Shown here piece after piece: positions 16,906-25,757 of a DNA stretch of 64,000 nt. The stretch is from contig JAHHGX010000068.1 in NCBI GenBank assembly GCA_019359675.1, positions 62,001 through 126,000 of the forward strand. The letters run 5' to 3'. The notes below the pieces were generated by a model. It was not told where the DNA came from. It worked only from the letters and a program-made list of their open reading frames with translations, and did not search any database. Source of the stretch: Calothrix sp. FI2-JRJ7. GTDB lineage: Bacteria; Cyanobacteriota; Cyanobacteriia; Cyanobacteriales; Nostocaceae. The position numbers were made by a program, and so were the translations under genes. The first letter of the stretch is position 1. The number at the start of each line of letters is the position of its first letter.

Positions 16906-17658
16906 TTATAAAGCAATTTGAGTAAGTAGTTCTGCAAGACGCGCGCTTTGGGATAAATATGGGCAATGTCCACTATTCAACTCTATTGCTTCAATTCCCA
17001 AGCGTTTCTGTGCTGCGTATTTAGACCAAGCAGGAGAAATTATCCTATCTTGAGTGCAAACAATATATGATGACTCCACATCTGGTAAAGCTTGTAGAGG
17101 AAAAACCTCTGTTAAATGTGCAGATGATAACTGATTTCGCAATTTAGATACAGCAAAACGCGCAACCTCTGGTTCGCAGTCGTGAAAGAGAAATTCCATC
17201 GCTACTGTTTCATCTTCCAGTGGGCTTTTTTCCAACGAACCCGGATTAAACATATTAGGTTCATCGCGTACCTGCTCAAATTTAGTTGAATAAGGCGCCT
17301 CAAAACCAGCTGCCTTCCACATATCCGGAACAGCATCCTCATACATTTGCTCAATAACACTCATTCCTGGATAAGGAATTAAAGCACCAAGATATACAAG
17401 TTTCCGGACTCGACGCTGTGTTGCCACCAACGGAATAACAGTACCAGCCATTGATGTTCCCACAAGTATTACATCATCCTCGTTTGATGGAAGCGCTTTA
17501 ATTACAGCTTCTGCATAATCAGACAAAGTAGCTTTGGGGTTTTCAATGGGCAAATCCATCGCTACCGAAGAATGACCCTTTGCTTCTAATTTCGGAATTA
17601 GCGAACCCCAAGACCAGGCGCCTTGAAAAGCTGCATGAACTAAACAAAAAACACTCAT
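16906..17658 (-). CDS. Alpha/beta hydrolase
   Basis: The 250-residue protein is a single alpha/beta-hydrolase domain of the salicylate-binding esterase / hydroxynitrile lyase type. It starts FCLVHAAFQGAWSW, has the nucleophile elbow GTSMAG with Ser69, an acid in CTQDRIISP and the catalytic His in SGHCPYLS near the C-terminus. No signal peptide. The substrate cannot be predicted. It is monocistronic and diverges from the small secreted protein gene at 17818. Confidence 0.88.
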   Translation of the reverse strand: MSVFCLVHAAFQGAWSWGSLIPKLEAKGHSSVAMDLPIENPKATLSDYAEAVIKALPSNEDDVILVGTSMAGTVIPLVATQRRVRKLVYLGALIPYPGMSVIEQMYEDAVPDMWKAAGFEAPYSTKFEQVRDEPNMFNPGSLEKSPLEDETVAMEFLFHDCEPEVARFAVSKLRNQLSSAHLTEVFPLQALPDVESSYIVCTQDRIISPAWSKYAAQKRLGIEAIELNSGHCPYLSQSARLAELLTQIAL

Positions 17659-17817
17659 ATTGATTTTTAACTTTGATATTTAAGCGATTGCTTAAATATA
17701 AACTAGCACATCAAAACAGACGGTCAACCAAATCAAAATTAGAAACCTTTCCGTAATACCGCTAGCACATACTGTAGATATGAGTAATAAAAATCACGCT
17801 TACTTAGGAAGTATAAA

Positions 17818-18231
17818 ATGCAAGTTCGTACACAAACAATATTGAAATTTTCTTGGCGCCAGTTAGTTTTAGTAACATTAGGAGTTTGTTCATTATCACT
17901 ACCACTGACTCAAACAGTTGATGCAAGCCAGCCAAAAAGGGAACGTAACTACTGTCAAAAGCAAGAAAGCATGTTTTTATCAGTTGAGACAAAGAGCTTT
18001 TGGGTAAATATTTGTGGTGGTGACTTAGCACACACTTATGTTGGTGTAAATAAAAAGACGGGTAAATCGATTCGTTTACCTCTGAAAGATGTTGACCAAC
18101 AAGGTCGCTACTTTGAAGCTGTTAGTGGCCCTTATACATATATATTGGCAGATTCTACTAAAGGTAAAAATTTGACTGTAAGTAAAGGAACTCGTGAACT
18201 GTTGCGTGAACCTGTTTTGAGAGGTTGGTAA
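17818..18231 (+). CDS. Secreted protein of unknown function
   Basis: The 137-residue product has a Sec-type signal peptide: basic start, hydrophobic residues 13-33, and a likely cut after VDAS. The mature part has two cysteines (NYCQKQ and NICGGD) that could form a disulfide. It also contains VNKKTGKSIRLPL and ends in basic residues. AGGAAG lies 7 nt before the ATG. No family recognised. A palindrome shared with 19231-19278 begins 15 nt after the stop. Confidence 0.65.
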   Translation: MQVRTQTILKFSWRQLVLVTLGVCSLSLPLTQTVDASQPKRERNYCQKQESMFLSVETKSFWVNICGGDLAHTYVGVNKKTGKSIRLPLKDVDQQGRYFEAVSGPYTYILADSTKGKNLTVSKGTRELLREPVLRGW

Positions 18232-18246
18232 TTTCAAAGCTACATG

Positions 18247-18294
18247 ATTTTCCTAAAGGATATATTAATGAGATTTATCCTCTAGGAATTTTGG
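18247..18294. repeat. 48-bp palindromic repeat, left copy
   Basis: It folds through TTTCCTAAAGGATA pairing with TATCCTCTAGGAATTTT, with one mismatch. A second copy at 19231-19278 matches it at 45 of 48 positions by my count. The two lie on either side of the toxin-antitoxin pair, in the same orientation. Confidence 0.8.
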
Positions 18295-18382
18295 AATATG
18301 AAACAAAGTATCAAGTCAGTAACATCATATCTAATGTAACTCCTGTCCGCAGGTTGCATAAGTGTTTTTTTTTACTTGCTTA

Positions 18383-18724
18383 TTAATTATCAAGAAGATT
18401 GCATAATCGTTTTGCAATCATTTCTTGCGTTTCCAATGTTAATGTACCTAGTTCACGTTGAATTACGTCAGTAGAAACTGTTACGACTTGGTGTAATCTA
18501 ATAGTAGATGTAACTCGTAAACCAGATGCGATAAAGTCTGCTTAGTCATCATTTAATACGATATCTGTTTCAAGTAAAGGGGTAGGAACACGACTAGTAA
18601 TATAGGCTAAAATGACATGGCGCCGTGTTTCGATAGGGTCTACTAGGCACAGTGCAGGACGTAACTTATTGGTAGACAAGTCGTCAAAAGGAAAAAGTGC
18701 GAGGAATATTTTACCCTTGGTCAT
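18383..18724 (-). pseudogene. MazF/PemK-like toxin, truncated by an in-frame TAA
   Basis: The reading frame starts MTKGKIFLALFPFDD (18724; an in-frame ATG at 18742 is also possible) and runs through RPALCLVDP, a MazF/PemK pattern, to a TAA at 18544-18542. Directly past that stop the same frame gives ADFIASGLRVTSTIRLHQVV, the expected continuation of a MazF-like fold, and ends at the TAA at 18385-18383. So one point change has cut the toxin to about half. MazF proteins are mRNA endoribonucleases; this one is probably inactive. Its start overlaps the antitoxin gene by 14 nt, as usual for such pairs. Confidence 0.75.
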
Positions 18725-19103
18725 AGAATGGTTTTCCATCATCTATAGTATAAATATCTTCCTCTAAATCTGTGACTGAATTAAAATCTGGGTTACTAAT
18801 AACTGAACGATTAAATTCTGGGTCATGAAATGGTTTGCCATCAGCTAAAGTATAAATATCTTCTTCTGGGTCTCTAAGAAAATCAAAAGCTGGATTTCGG
18901 AGTGCTGCTTTAAGCCATTCAAGCTCCTCTAGTTTGGCTTTCTTTAAAATGATAGCCTCTAATGTCTCTAAGCGTTTTAAATCATCATAAGTAATGATTG
19001 CAGCAGTTGCTTTACCTTCCTGCTCGATAACGATACGCTCTTTATTTTCTCTAACTCGATTTACCAGTTTTGATAAATCCTCGTTTGCACTAAAGTTAAT
19101 CAT
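18711..19103 (-). CDS. Phd/YefM-type antitoxin with a duplicated C-terminal motif
   Basis: The 131-residue protein (from the ATG at 19103; an ATG at 19118 is in frame) has an N-terminal DNA-binding Phd/YefM fold: INFSANEDLSKLVNRVRENKERIVI and ATAAIITYDDLKRLETLEA. The C-terminal part holds two copies of a NPxFxxxxDxEEDIYTxxDGKPFxD motif, at about residues 74-100 and 104-130. Such antitoxins bind the toxin by their C-terminus and repress their own operon by their N-terminus. The partner toxin gene downstream is broken, so this is probably an orphan antitoxin. Confidence 0.8.
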   Translation of the reverse strand: MINFSANEDLSKLVNRVRENKERIVIEQEGKATAAIITYDDLKRLETLEAIILKKAKLEELEWLKAALRNPAFDFLRDPEEDIYTLADGKPFHDPEFNRSVISNPDFNSVTDLEEDIYTIDDGKPFYDQG

Positions 19104-19230
19104 GGTTTTGAACAGCAAAGGATAAGGAAAAAGCGAAATGAGAAAAGAGGATTATAAGCTTTAATATAACGTTTCCTTTACCTTTTGCCTAAAGTCTCAT
19201 TAGTATTAGGTGCCGACGCGCGTTGTACGA

Positions 19231-19278
19231 ATTTTCCTAGAGGATATATTAATGCAATTTATCCTCTAGGAATTTTGG
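19231..19278. repeat. 48-bp palindromic repeat, right copy
   Basis: It matches 18247-18294 at 45 of 48 positions and has the better stem here (TTTCCTAGAGGATA / TATCCTCTAGGAA). It includes the stop codon and last codons of the collapsed exoprotein gene on the minus strand. Confidence 0.8.
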
Positions 19279-19883
19279 TACCAGGACACGTATTTGTTGT
19301 AGGGGTAACTGTATAAGGCGCCGTTGCGACAAGGGAAATGTTACCATCGGTGCCTTTTATCCATGCTTGTGCTTTAATGATGGGTGTGGGGGCAGGTTTA
19401 GTAGATTGTTGTGGTAATTTGATGGATGTTGGTAAACCCACCCCTGCGAGGTTGTTTGTGATGATGGCGCCTGGTAATGGTTCTAGGGGACTGGGTGGTA
19501 AACTGCCATGTTCAGTAATGGTAAATTCACTTAACGGTTTGGCAAAATTGGCGCCAGTAACTCCCAGAGTTCCTAAAATATTCGAGGCATTACCACCTGT
19601 GACGCGCGTTAATATATTTTGCACGTTGCTAGGATTCGCAAAATATACCCGTTGACCATCACCAACATTAAAATCACTAAAACTGTGAAAAAGATTTACA
19701 CCACGTTGGCGCCGCCATTAATTAAGTTAAAATTAATACCGTTGATTTGAAAAGGCGCAATGCTGGAATTCTCAGAACCAAGAGTATTATCTGGTATAAT
19801 TTAGGCACGAATAGGTACAGAATAGCTCAGTATTAAAAAACTGCACAAAAGTGATTTATTAAACCAGTTTTGTAAGCGTTTCA
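19259..19883 (-). pseudogene. Two-partner-secretion exoprotein (filamentous haemagglutinin type), collapsed remnant
   Basis: From an ATG at 19883 a signal peptide (MKRLQNWFNKSLLCSFLIL...) runs to an in-frame TAA where the family has Gln before IIPDNTLG. The frame continues to NLINGGA, then shifts by one base and continues as RGVNLFHSFSDFNVGDGQRV and NILTRVTGGNASNILGTLGV, the classic TPS domain. It then jumps straight to what looks like the C-terminal end of these proteins (IIKAQAWIKGTDGNISLVA). The large middle is deleted. There are thus three lesions: a nonsense codon, a frameshift and an internal deletion. Intact relatives are several hundred to over a thousand residues long. Confidence 0.85.
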
Positions 19884-20090
19884 TAAACATTTATGTATAA
19901 ATTTATTAAATTTGCATCAGTGAATGAATTATTACAGGTTTTATTCTCGCCAGATAATAATTTTGTTTTAATTTAACAATAACTCTGAATCATTAGCAAA
20001 AATAGGATTATAGTATTAATTACAACAGCTTGATATTAACATGATGTAAATACATCAAACTACAGCATAAATATTAAGTATATAACTTAT

Positions 20091-21587
20091 CTATTTGTTC
20101 ATTCTATCAAAAAGTAAACGCGACATTTTTGGAAAAATATCCTGACTCACACCATAAGTTTTGTCATCTCCAAACACTGCGATTATATATCTAGTTTTCC
20201 CGTTGTTTGTTGCGATATATGCTACTTCTTGACGCGAGCTTGTAGTCCAACCAGCTTTTGAAACAAATTCAACTTTATCTGCTGGCAATGATTCACCTAA
20301 AAAATTCTTTACAGGATGAAATTCTTCAGGGTTTAATGGTATTGCTTGCCAGGTTTGTAAATTTCTACTTAATAAATCTTTCATTTCATGACTAGATTGT
20401 GGACTAATCGCTTGCCCAGTAACTATTTCATACATTAATCTGGCTGCATGATATGTAGTAACTTTATTGCGTATTGGTTTATTTGGATTATCACCGCGTA
20501 TTTGTAAATCTGTTCCTTGCGGTTCTTGAATATTAAGATGGGGAATAGGAAAAGTTTTTTGAGTGATATTAATATTTTTATAACCAGCATTCTGAAAAAA
20601 TAAGTTTAAAGACTCTCGCTTAGTTTTCCATTGTTTAAACTGTTCTTTGCCTAATTTTTTTGTAAATGTTTCTGTAGATGTTATGCGGTCAATAATATTA
20701 CTGGCTGCATCATTATCAGATTGTAGAATTAGTTGATTTATCTCATGATTCACAGATGCATCAAAAGGAATAACTCCTTGCTGTATTTTAGCTTTTAGAG
20801 CTACCAACCAAAATATTTTTGCAACGCTAGCAGGAAATCGTGGTGTATTTTCTTGATATTGAGCAATAGCGTTTTTATTTAAGTCTATGAGTGTGATAGA
20901 TAATTTATCGGTAGATGTTTTGTTACTTTTTGCTAACTCGACTAAATCTTTGACGATTCCATCTAATTTCTGACTTGACTGAAAGGTTGGGGGTGTAATG
21001 ACATTGTAAATAAATTCTGAATTAGCAAATGTCACTGATGGTAAAGCAGCAATGGTTTGCTCTACAACAGGAGTCTGCTTATAGTTATTGCTGGGAACCG
21101 TGACTGGAGTATTCACTCTTATTCCTGAACTAAGTGGTTGTTGGGAAGCTGAAAATTTTTTAATAGGCTGATTATTTACAGGTTCTGGATTTTTTTCATT
21201 GCTACGATTAACGATAAATGAGCTTACTCCATATACGCTCGTAATTGAAATCATAACTAAACTAATTAGTCCATAAAATTTTAATCTTGATAATTTTTTA
21301 ATTATTTTTTTGCGTTTTTTCCCTTCTGAGATGAAACAATGCTTTTGTAGTGGTTTTTGATTCATATTCAAACTTGTTTGGATATTTAAGAGTAGCGAAG
21401 GAGAATCATTATTAGTAGTTTTAGTTACTTTCGTTTCTGAATTATTACTTACTAAGTTATTTACTTGTTGCTTTAAAGCTAAGTTTTGTTGTTGCAAAGA
21501 AGATATAACCTGATTAGCTCGAATCAATTTAGCTTCTAGCTCAAAAACCTTTTTGTCTAATTGATTTGAATTATGCGAATGTTCCAC
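20091..21587 (-). CDS. Membrane-anchored class A beta-lactamase-like serine hydrolase
   Basis: The 498-residue protein has a cytoplasmic coiled coil (residues 10-48), a membrane segment (about 104-126) and an extracytoplasmic domain. The active-site motifs are present: Ser254-x-x-Lys257 (ASVAK), SDN at 290-292 and KAG at 444-446. The coiled coil and Pro/Gln/Asn-rich linker are unlike secreted resistance enzymes, so a role in peptidoglycan (carboxypeptidase-like) is as likely as beta-lactam hydrolysis. GGCGCC is absent from 19.7 to 22.0 kb, unlike most of the window. It is the only intact gene between pseudogenes here. Confidence 0.8.
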   Translation of the reverse strand: MEHSHNSNQLDKKVFELEAKLIRANQVISSLQQQNLALKQQVNNLVSNNSETKVTKTTNNDSPSLLLNIQTSLNMNQKPLQKHCFISEGKKRKKIIKKLSRLKFYGLISLVMISITSVYGVSSFIVNRSNEKNPEPVNNQPIKKFSASQQPLSSGIRVNTPVTVPSNNYKQTPVVEQTIAALPSVTFANSEFIYNVITPPTFQSSQKLDGIVKDLVELAKSNKTSTDKLSITLIDLNKNAIAQYQENTPRFPASVAKIFWLVALKAKIQQGVIPFDASVNHEINQLILQSDNDAASNIIDRITSTETFTKKLGKEQFKQWKTKRESLNLFFQNAGYKNINITQKTFPIPHLNIQEPQGTDLQIRGDNPNKPIRNKVTTYHAARLMYEIVTGQAISPQSSHEMKDLLSRNLQTWQAIPLNPEEFHPVKNFLGESLPADKVEFVSKAGWTTSSRQEVAYIATNNGKTRYIIAVFGDDKTYGVSQDIFPKMSRLLFDRMNK

Positions 21588-21716
21588 TTTAACTCCAAAA
21601 AGCTTAATTCTATTAGGTTTTAAATTTTTGCCAAATATACATCTACTTTATTTTCAACTCGTTACTAGGCTCACACCTAGTAACAAGAAAAAATTAAAAA
21701 TAAAAATTCATGACTA

Positions 21717-23413
21717 TTAATTAAGCGCTTTATAATCGGCTATTTTGACAGTTCCATCTTCATATTGCAAAGAGTAGCGTACAACTGTGGTACTAAAAGC
21801 TGTATTAGCTCGGTCGATTTTGCCATTTTTATAAAGTGTACGCTCTTCAGTAATTGCAGCTTCAATTGTAGCGTTATCTCCACTTGATGAAAAATCTTTG
21901 ATTTGTTCTACCTTTTGCACTCCATAGGTATAATAAGCATTATTTCTAATTAACCAATCGACAGAACTTAAACAATCATCTTCATTGGCGCCAGTTGCTA
22001 AACATGCATCTGGATTATCTGTTCTGCTGATATTGTCTTGATAAGCTTTACCTGTTAGTAATTGCGCTCCGAGTTCAGAACGATGGTTGGGGCCAAATAT
22101 TTCTCGTTTTGCACTAATCCAATTCCTAATGGTTTGCTCGGCATCTGCTTGTGAAATACGTGCATTTGTTTGAGGAAGTACAGAAGTTGGAGTGCGCTCT
22201 TGTTGTGGTTGCTGAATAGTAACTAAACGTGTGACTGTAGGAATTGGCTGGGGTGCAGTAGTTTGAATCGTTTGAGGTGTATCTGGTGGAGAAGCTGTTG
22301 GAGTTGGTATGGTATTAGCGACTTCTGTTATTGGCTTTGATGGTGAATTATTTGCAAATAACTGTGTAGCCCATAAACCACCAGCAACAAATACACCGAT
22401 GACACTACCAATAATTACTGCTTGCTGCCAAGTACCCGAAGCACGCGGAACAACTGTCTGCTGGTAAGGTGCAGCTGGATACTGTGGTGTAACAGGTGGA
22501 GGAGAAAACACTTTTGGTTGTGGCTGTGGAGCTTGAGACACAACAGTTGGTACTGATTGTTGCACTGGTATGGTAGGCGCCATAGGTGCCTGTAGTGTTT
22601 GCAGTGCCCGCATCATTTCTCTGGCATTTGAATAACGGTCGCGTGAAAAAGGCTGTATTGCTTTATCAATAATTGCTGCAAACGATGGTGTGACATTCCA
22701 AGCAAAGTTTCGCCAGACGATTTCCCCTGTAGTCGGGTTCGTCGGTAACTCCTGCGGTAGTTTACCTGTAAGTAAATAAATAGCGGTTAAAGCTAGACTA
22801 TATATATCGCTTGAAAATACTGGTCTTCCTACCGATTGTTCCATTGGCATAAAACCAGGTGTACCTATAACTATTGACTGTGCTGAATTACCAGAAGCTG
22901 TTATCGTCGTACCCATCGTTTCTTTGACGGCGCCGAAGTCAATTAAAATCGGTTTACTATCTGAACTACGAATCAAAATATTATCTGGCTTGATATCACG
23001 ATGCACCATGCCTCTGGCATGAACATAATCAAGTACAGGCAAAATATTAATCAAAATTTCTTTAACCGTACTTTCACTCAGTGCCCCTTGTTGCTGCAAC
23101 TGCGTAAGTGTTTGCCCTTGTATATATTCTTGTACTAAATAAAATTGTCCGTTCTCAACAAAGTAAGCATATAATGCTGGTATTTGAGGCTACCTTCACC
23201 CAATTCTTCTAAAATAGCGGCTTCCCGTTGAAAGCGCTCTTGCACCAATTGGTAAATTTGAGGATTATTAGCAACAGGTTTAAGTTGCTTAATCACACAC
23301 CGACGGCCCGATGGCATCTGAGTATCTTCAGCTAAAAAAGTTTCCCCAAATCCCCCATCGCCCAGCACGCGCAGAACCTTATAGCGATTGTTTAATAGCG
23401 TTGGCGTAATCAT
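21717..23413 (-). pseudogene. Ser/Thr protein kinase with C-terminal IMS/ARC6-like domain, frameshifted
   Basis: The N-terminal lobe (from MITPTLLNNRYKVL at 23413) has the Gly-rich loop GDGGFGETF and the ATP-binding Lys in VIKQLKP. Near 23188-23192 the frame breaks after EELGEGS; the missing continuation QIPALYAYFVENGQFYLVQE is present in the next frame and leads into the 460-codon segment with HRDIKPDN, DFGAV and GTPGFMPMEQ. One lost base (AGCCTC for AGCCCTC) explains it. After the kinase come a Pro/Gln-rich linker, a membrane segment near 22370-22430 and a C-terminal domain (ADAEQTIRNWISAKREIFGP) like the IMS domain of ARC6. If the shift is real the kinase is inactive. Confidence 0.82.
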
Positions 23414-23434
23414 ACGTGTTACCCAGAAGCTCAT

Positions 23435-23688
23435 ATCAACAATAACTACACTGGCTTCTAAGTGAATTCCGGTAATATAGTAAATTTTTACATTTGTTCG
23501 TAGTTGGCGCCGATCTACCTGCGGTACACTGTGTGAACAAACTTTTTTAACACTTTCAAAAAAATCTGATACATCAAGTAGTAATGGTTTATTCGTTGGG
23601 TTGGTGGTATTTACCGAATCAACAAACTTTACTGCTTGAACCCACGTTCAATTGGACTATTAATTAGTTGATTTGTTACTGAAGTCAT
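23435..23688 (-). other. Open frame upstream of the kinase, possibly a broken small gene
   Basis: In frame with the kinase start and without a stop, about 70 codons read back to near 23643 (for example KPLLLDVSDFFESVKKVC and NVKIYYITGIHLEASVV). There is no start codon in that frame. An ATG at 23688 (MTSVTNQLINSPIERG) would join it if one base were restored in the GGG near 23641. So either a small gene has been fused and broken, or the kinase had an N-terminal extension. No family recognised. Confidence 0.4.
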
Positions 23689-23839
23689 ATATTTATGTTG
23701 ACATTACAGCTAAATACAATTTATTTTTAATTATATATTAATAATTAAATCTAAAATAATATCAAGCCTAAAATTCTCAACTAATCTTTTAGACTTTGAA
23801 TTAAACAAGTTTCACTTGCTGGTATTTGGTCAATTAGAT

Positions 23840-24058
23840 TTAATACAAGTTTATCAGGTCTATACGCTTACTAATTTCACTTCGCATTTGTGTCGCTAAG
23901 TTGTTAACTGCCATTTGCCCATTGTGGTAAGAAAAATAACCAACTAGTGACACCGCAGTAAAAGTTTGCACAAGAAATGGTACTGACAAAACCGTCGTTA
24001 ATGAAAAAGAACATTCAAATTTAGGACGGAAAAAGCGATTTAGCCGTTTGATAGACAT
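23840..24058 (-). pseudogene. Stub of a Cache-type membrane sensor protein
   Basis: The 72 residues match the N-terminus of large cyanobacterial sensor kinases and cyclases as I recall them: a basic start, LTTVLSVPFLVQTFTAVSLVGYFSY as a transmembrane helix, then NGQMAVNNLATQMRSEISKRI. The frame stops where the periplasmic Cache domain should follow. Another frame downstream gives LVLNLIDQIPASETCLIQSLKD before a stop near 23790, perhaps the tail of another gene. It is a remnant with no expected function. Confidence 0.65.
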
Positions 24059-24118
24059 GATATCACTACACTATCAAGCTCAAGTATGCCGTTTGTTAAT
24101 TTGCTTACATTAACACGT

Positions 24119-24187
24119 CAGAAACCGGGTTTCTATGTAAAATTGGTTTTTTTATTACAATATATTAATGAAGAAACCCGGTTTCTA
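24119..24187. repeat. AGAAACCCGGTTTCT repeat pair
   Basis: AGAAACCGGGTTTCT and AGAAACCCGGTTTCT arms flank an AT-rich middle containing TTTATTACAATAT, the shared spacer of this family. Confidence 0.8.
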
Positions 24188-24348
24188 GTTTCTGGTTCCT
24201 TGGAATTTGTTTAAACTGTATCAACTAATAATTCGATATATTAAGAGTTTTTTAATAGTTGTGTCATGTTGTCCAATAATACCGGACGTTTTCAAATCAA
24301 TTGTGTATCCTGAAAAAAATCAGTCGATTATTTGGAATGGAGGTAAAT

Positions 24349-24567
24349 GTGACTCCGAATCTTATGCGTCAGTTTTGGTCGGTACTAGAAAGCGCTCAGA
24401 GTAGAACGCTTTTACAAATGGATGATGCAAGCTTGGTACAATGGCTCGTAAGACAGACCAAGATGCAAACATCCCTCGATTACAGTGAAACTGCTTTTTT
24501 GAACGATTACATCCAATCACGGTTAGCTCTTATCCGTGACATGGCTTACGAACGTTCGTACAATTAA
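24349..24567 (+). CDS. Small conserved cyanobacterial protein of unknown function
   Basis: About 72 residues: VTPNLMRQFWSVLESAQSRTLLQMDD, then LVQWLVRQ and DYIQSRLALIRDMA. This resembles a short soluble cyanobacterial family I recall. The GTG at 24349 follows GGAGGT by 4 nt; an ATG at 24337 overlaps that site. Its stop overlaps the ribD stop on the other strand by 4 nt. Confidence 0.6.
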   Translation: MTPNLMRQFWSVLESAQSRTLLQMDDASLVQWLVRQTKMQTSLDYSETAFLNDYIQSRLALIRDMAYERSYN

Positions 24568-25757
24568 ATGTTAAGAGGTAAATACCCCTCAATTAAACAG
24601 TCAGTTCCAACTAAACGCATTTCGACACGTTCTAAAGCAAGTGCCTCAGTCATAGTGGTAAAGCCTAAATCTCCTACGGGGGTAGGAGCAGCACTGCCAC
24701 CGATGATTTTAGGGGCAATAAAAGCTAAAACCTTTTGTACAGCATTTTGTTTAATTGCACTTGCTGCTAATGTTCCACCACACTCCCACAAGACGTTACA
24801 GAAACCACGCTCATAAAAATATGCCATCGCTTTATCGGGTGTAAGTAAATCTAATTCAATTACTTCTACCCCACGACGACGTAGACTTGCCTGAAAATCG
24901 GGGTTTGCTCCCTCACTCGTCAGTACCAAAGTGGGAGCTACCTCGGTTTGCCAGAGGTGAGCTTCTGCTGGTAAGTCAAGACTACGACTCATTACTACCC
25001 GTAAAGGATTGCGTGCAAACTCGTTATGACTTGTTAAATATGGATTATCTTTTCTAACTGTATTTCCACCTATAATTACTGCATCACATGCTACTCGCGT
25101 TTTATAAACTACGCTGCGAGCTTCCTGATTTGTAATCCAAGCGCTATGACCTGTATTTGTGGCGATTTTACCATCTAGAGTCATGGCATATTTTAATATA
25201 CCCAACGGGCGCCGATGCAATATTCTATGTATAAAACCTTCATTTAATTTCTGACAAGCAGCTTCTTCGACTCCAACTATTACCTCAATACCCGCATCGC
25301 GAAGTTTAGCAATACCACCACCTGCTACTAAAGGGTTTGGGTCAACCATTCCCACAACAACTTTTGCAACACCTGCTTTTACTAAGGCAGATGAACAAGG
25401 TGGGGTGCGTCCATAGTGGTTACAAGGTTCTAGACTAACATAAGCTGTGGCGCCACATGCATTTTCACCAGCTTCTCGCAACGCAAAAACCTCCGCGTGA
25501 GGTTCACCAGCTTTGGGATGAAATCCTTCTCCAACTATTTTTCCATCTTTAACAATAACCGCTCCAACCATCGGGTTTGGCGCCGTACATCCCAAAGCTT
25601 TGCGTGCAAGTTCCAAGCATCGCTGCATCATGCGCGCGTCAAAATCTGTTCCAATATTTTTAGATTGTGAGTAATAACCCATTGATATATTAATAGTATT
25701 TTCCTGACTTTGGAGCGCTTCGGCATTGGCATGTTGCACTATTGGGGAGTTATCCAT
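24564..25757 (-). CDS. ribD: Bifunctional riboflavin biosynthesis deaminase/reductase RibD
   Basis: The 397-residue protein carries out steps 2 and 3 of riboflavin synthesis. The deaminase domain (about residues 40-180) has zinc-binding HAEVFAL and PCNHYGRTPPC, with NPMVGAVIV. The reductase domain follows from RRPLGILKYAMTLDGKIAT, with GGNTVRKDNP and a C-terminal IGGSAAPTPVGD. The first 25 residues are unconserved, so the true start may be the ATG at 25682. It is monocistronic, with no FMN riboswitch visible upstream. Confidence 0.95.
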   Translation of the reverse strand: MDNSPIVQHANAEALQSQENTINISMGYYSQSKNIGTDFDARMMQRCLELARKALGCTAPNPMVGAVIVKDGKIVGEGFHPKAGEPHAEVFALREAGENACGATAYVSLEPCNHYGRTPPCSSALVKAGVAKVVVGMVDPNPLVAGGGIAKLRDAGIEVIVGVEEAACQKLNEGFIHRILHRRPLGILKYAMTLDGKIATNTGHSAWITNQEARSVVYKTRVACDAVIIGGNTVRKDNPYLTSHNEFARNPLRVVMSRSLDLPAEAHLWQTEVAPTLVLTSEGANPDFQASLRRRGVEVIELDLLTPDKAMAYFYERGFCNVLWECGGTLAASAIKQNAVQKVLAFIAPKIIGGSAAPTPVGDLGFTTMTEALALERVEMRLVGTDCLIEGYLPLNI

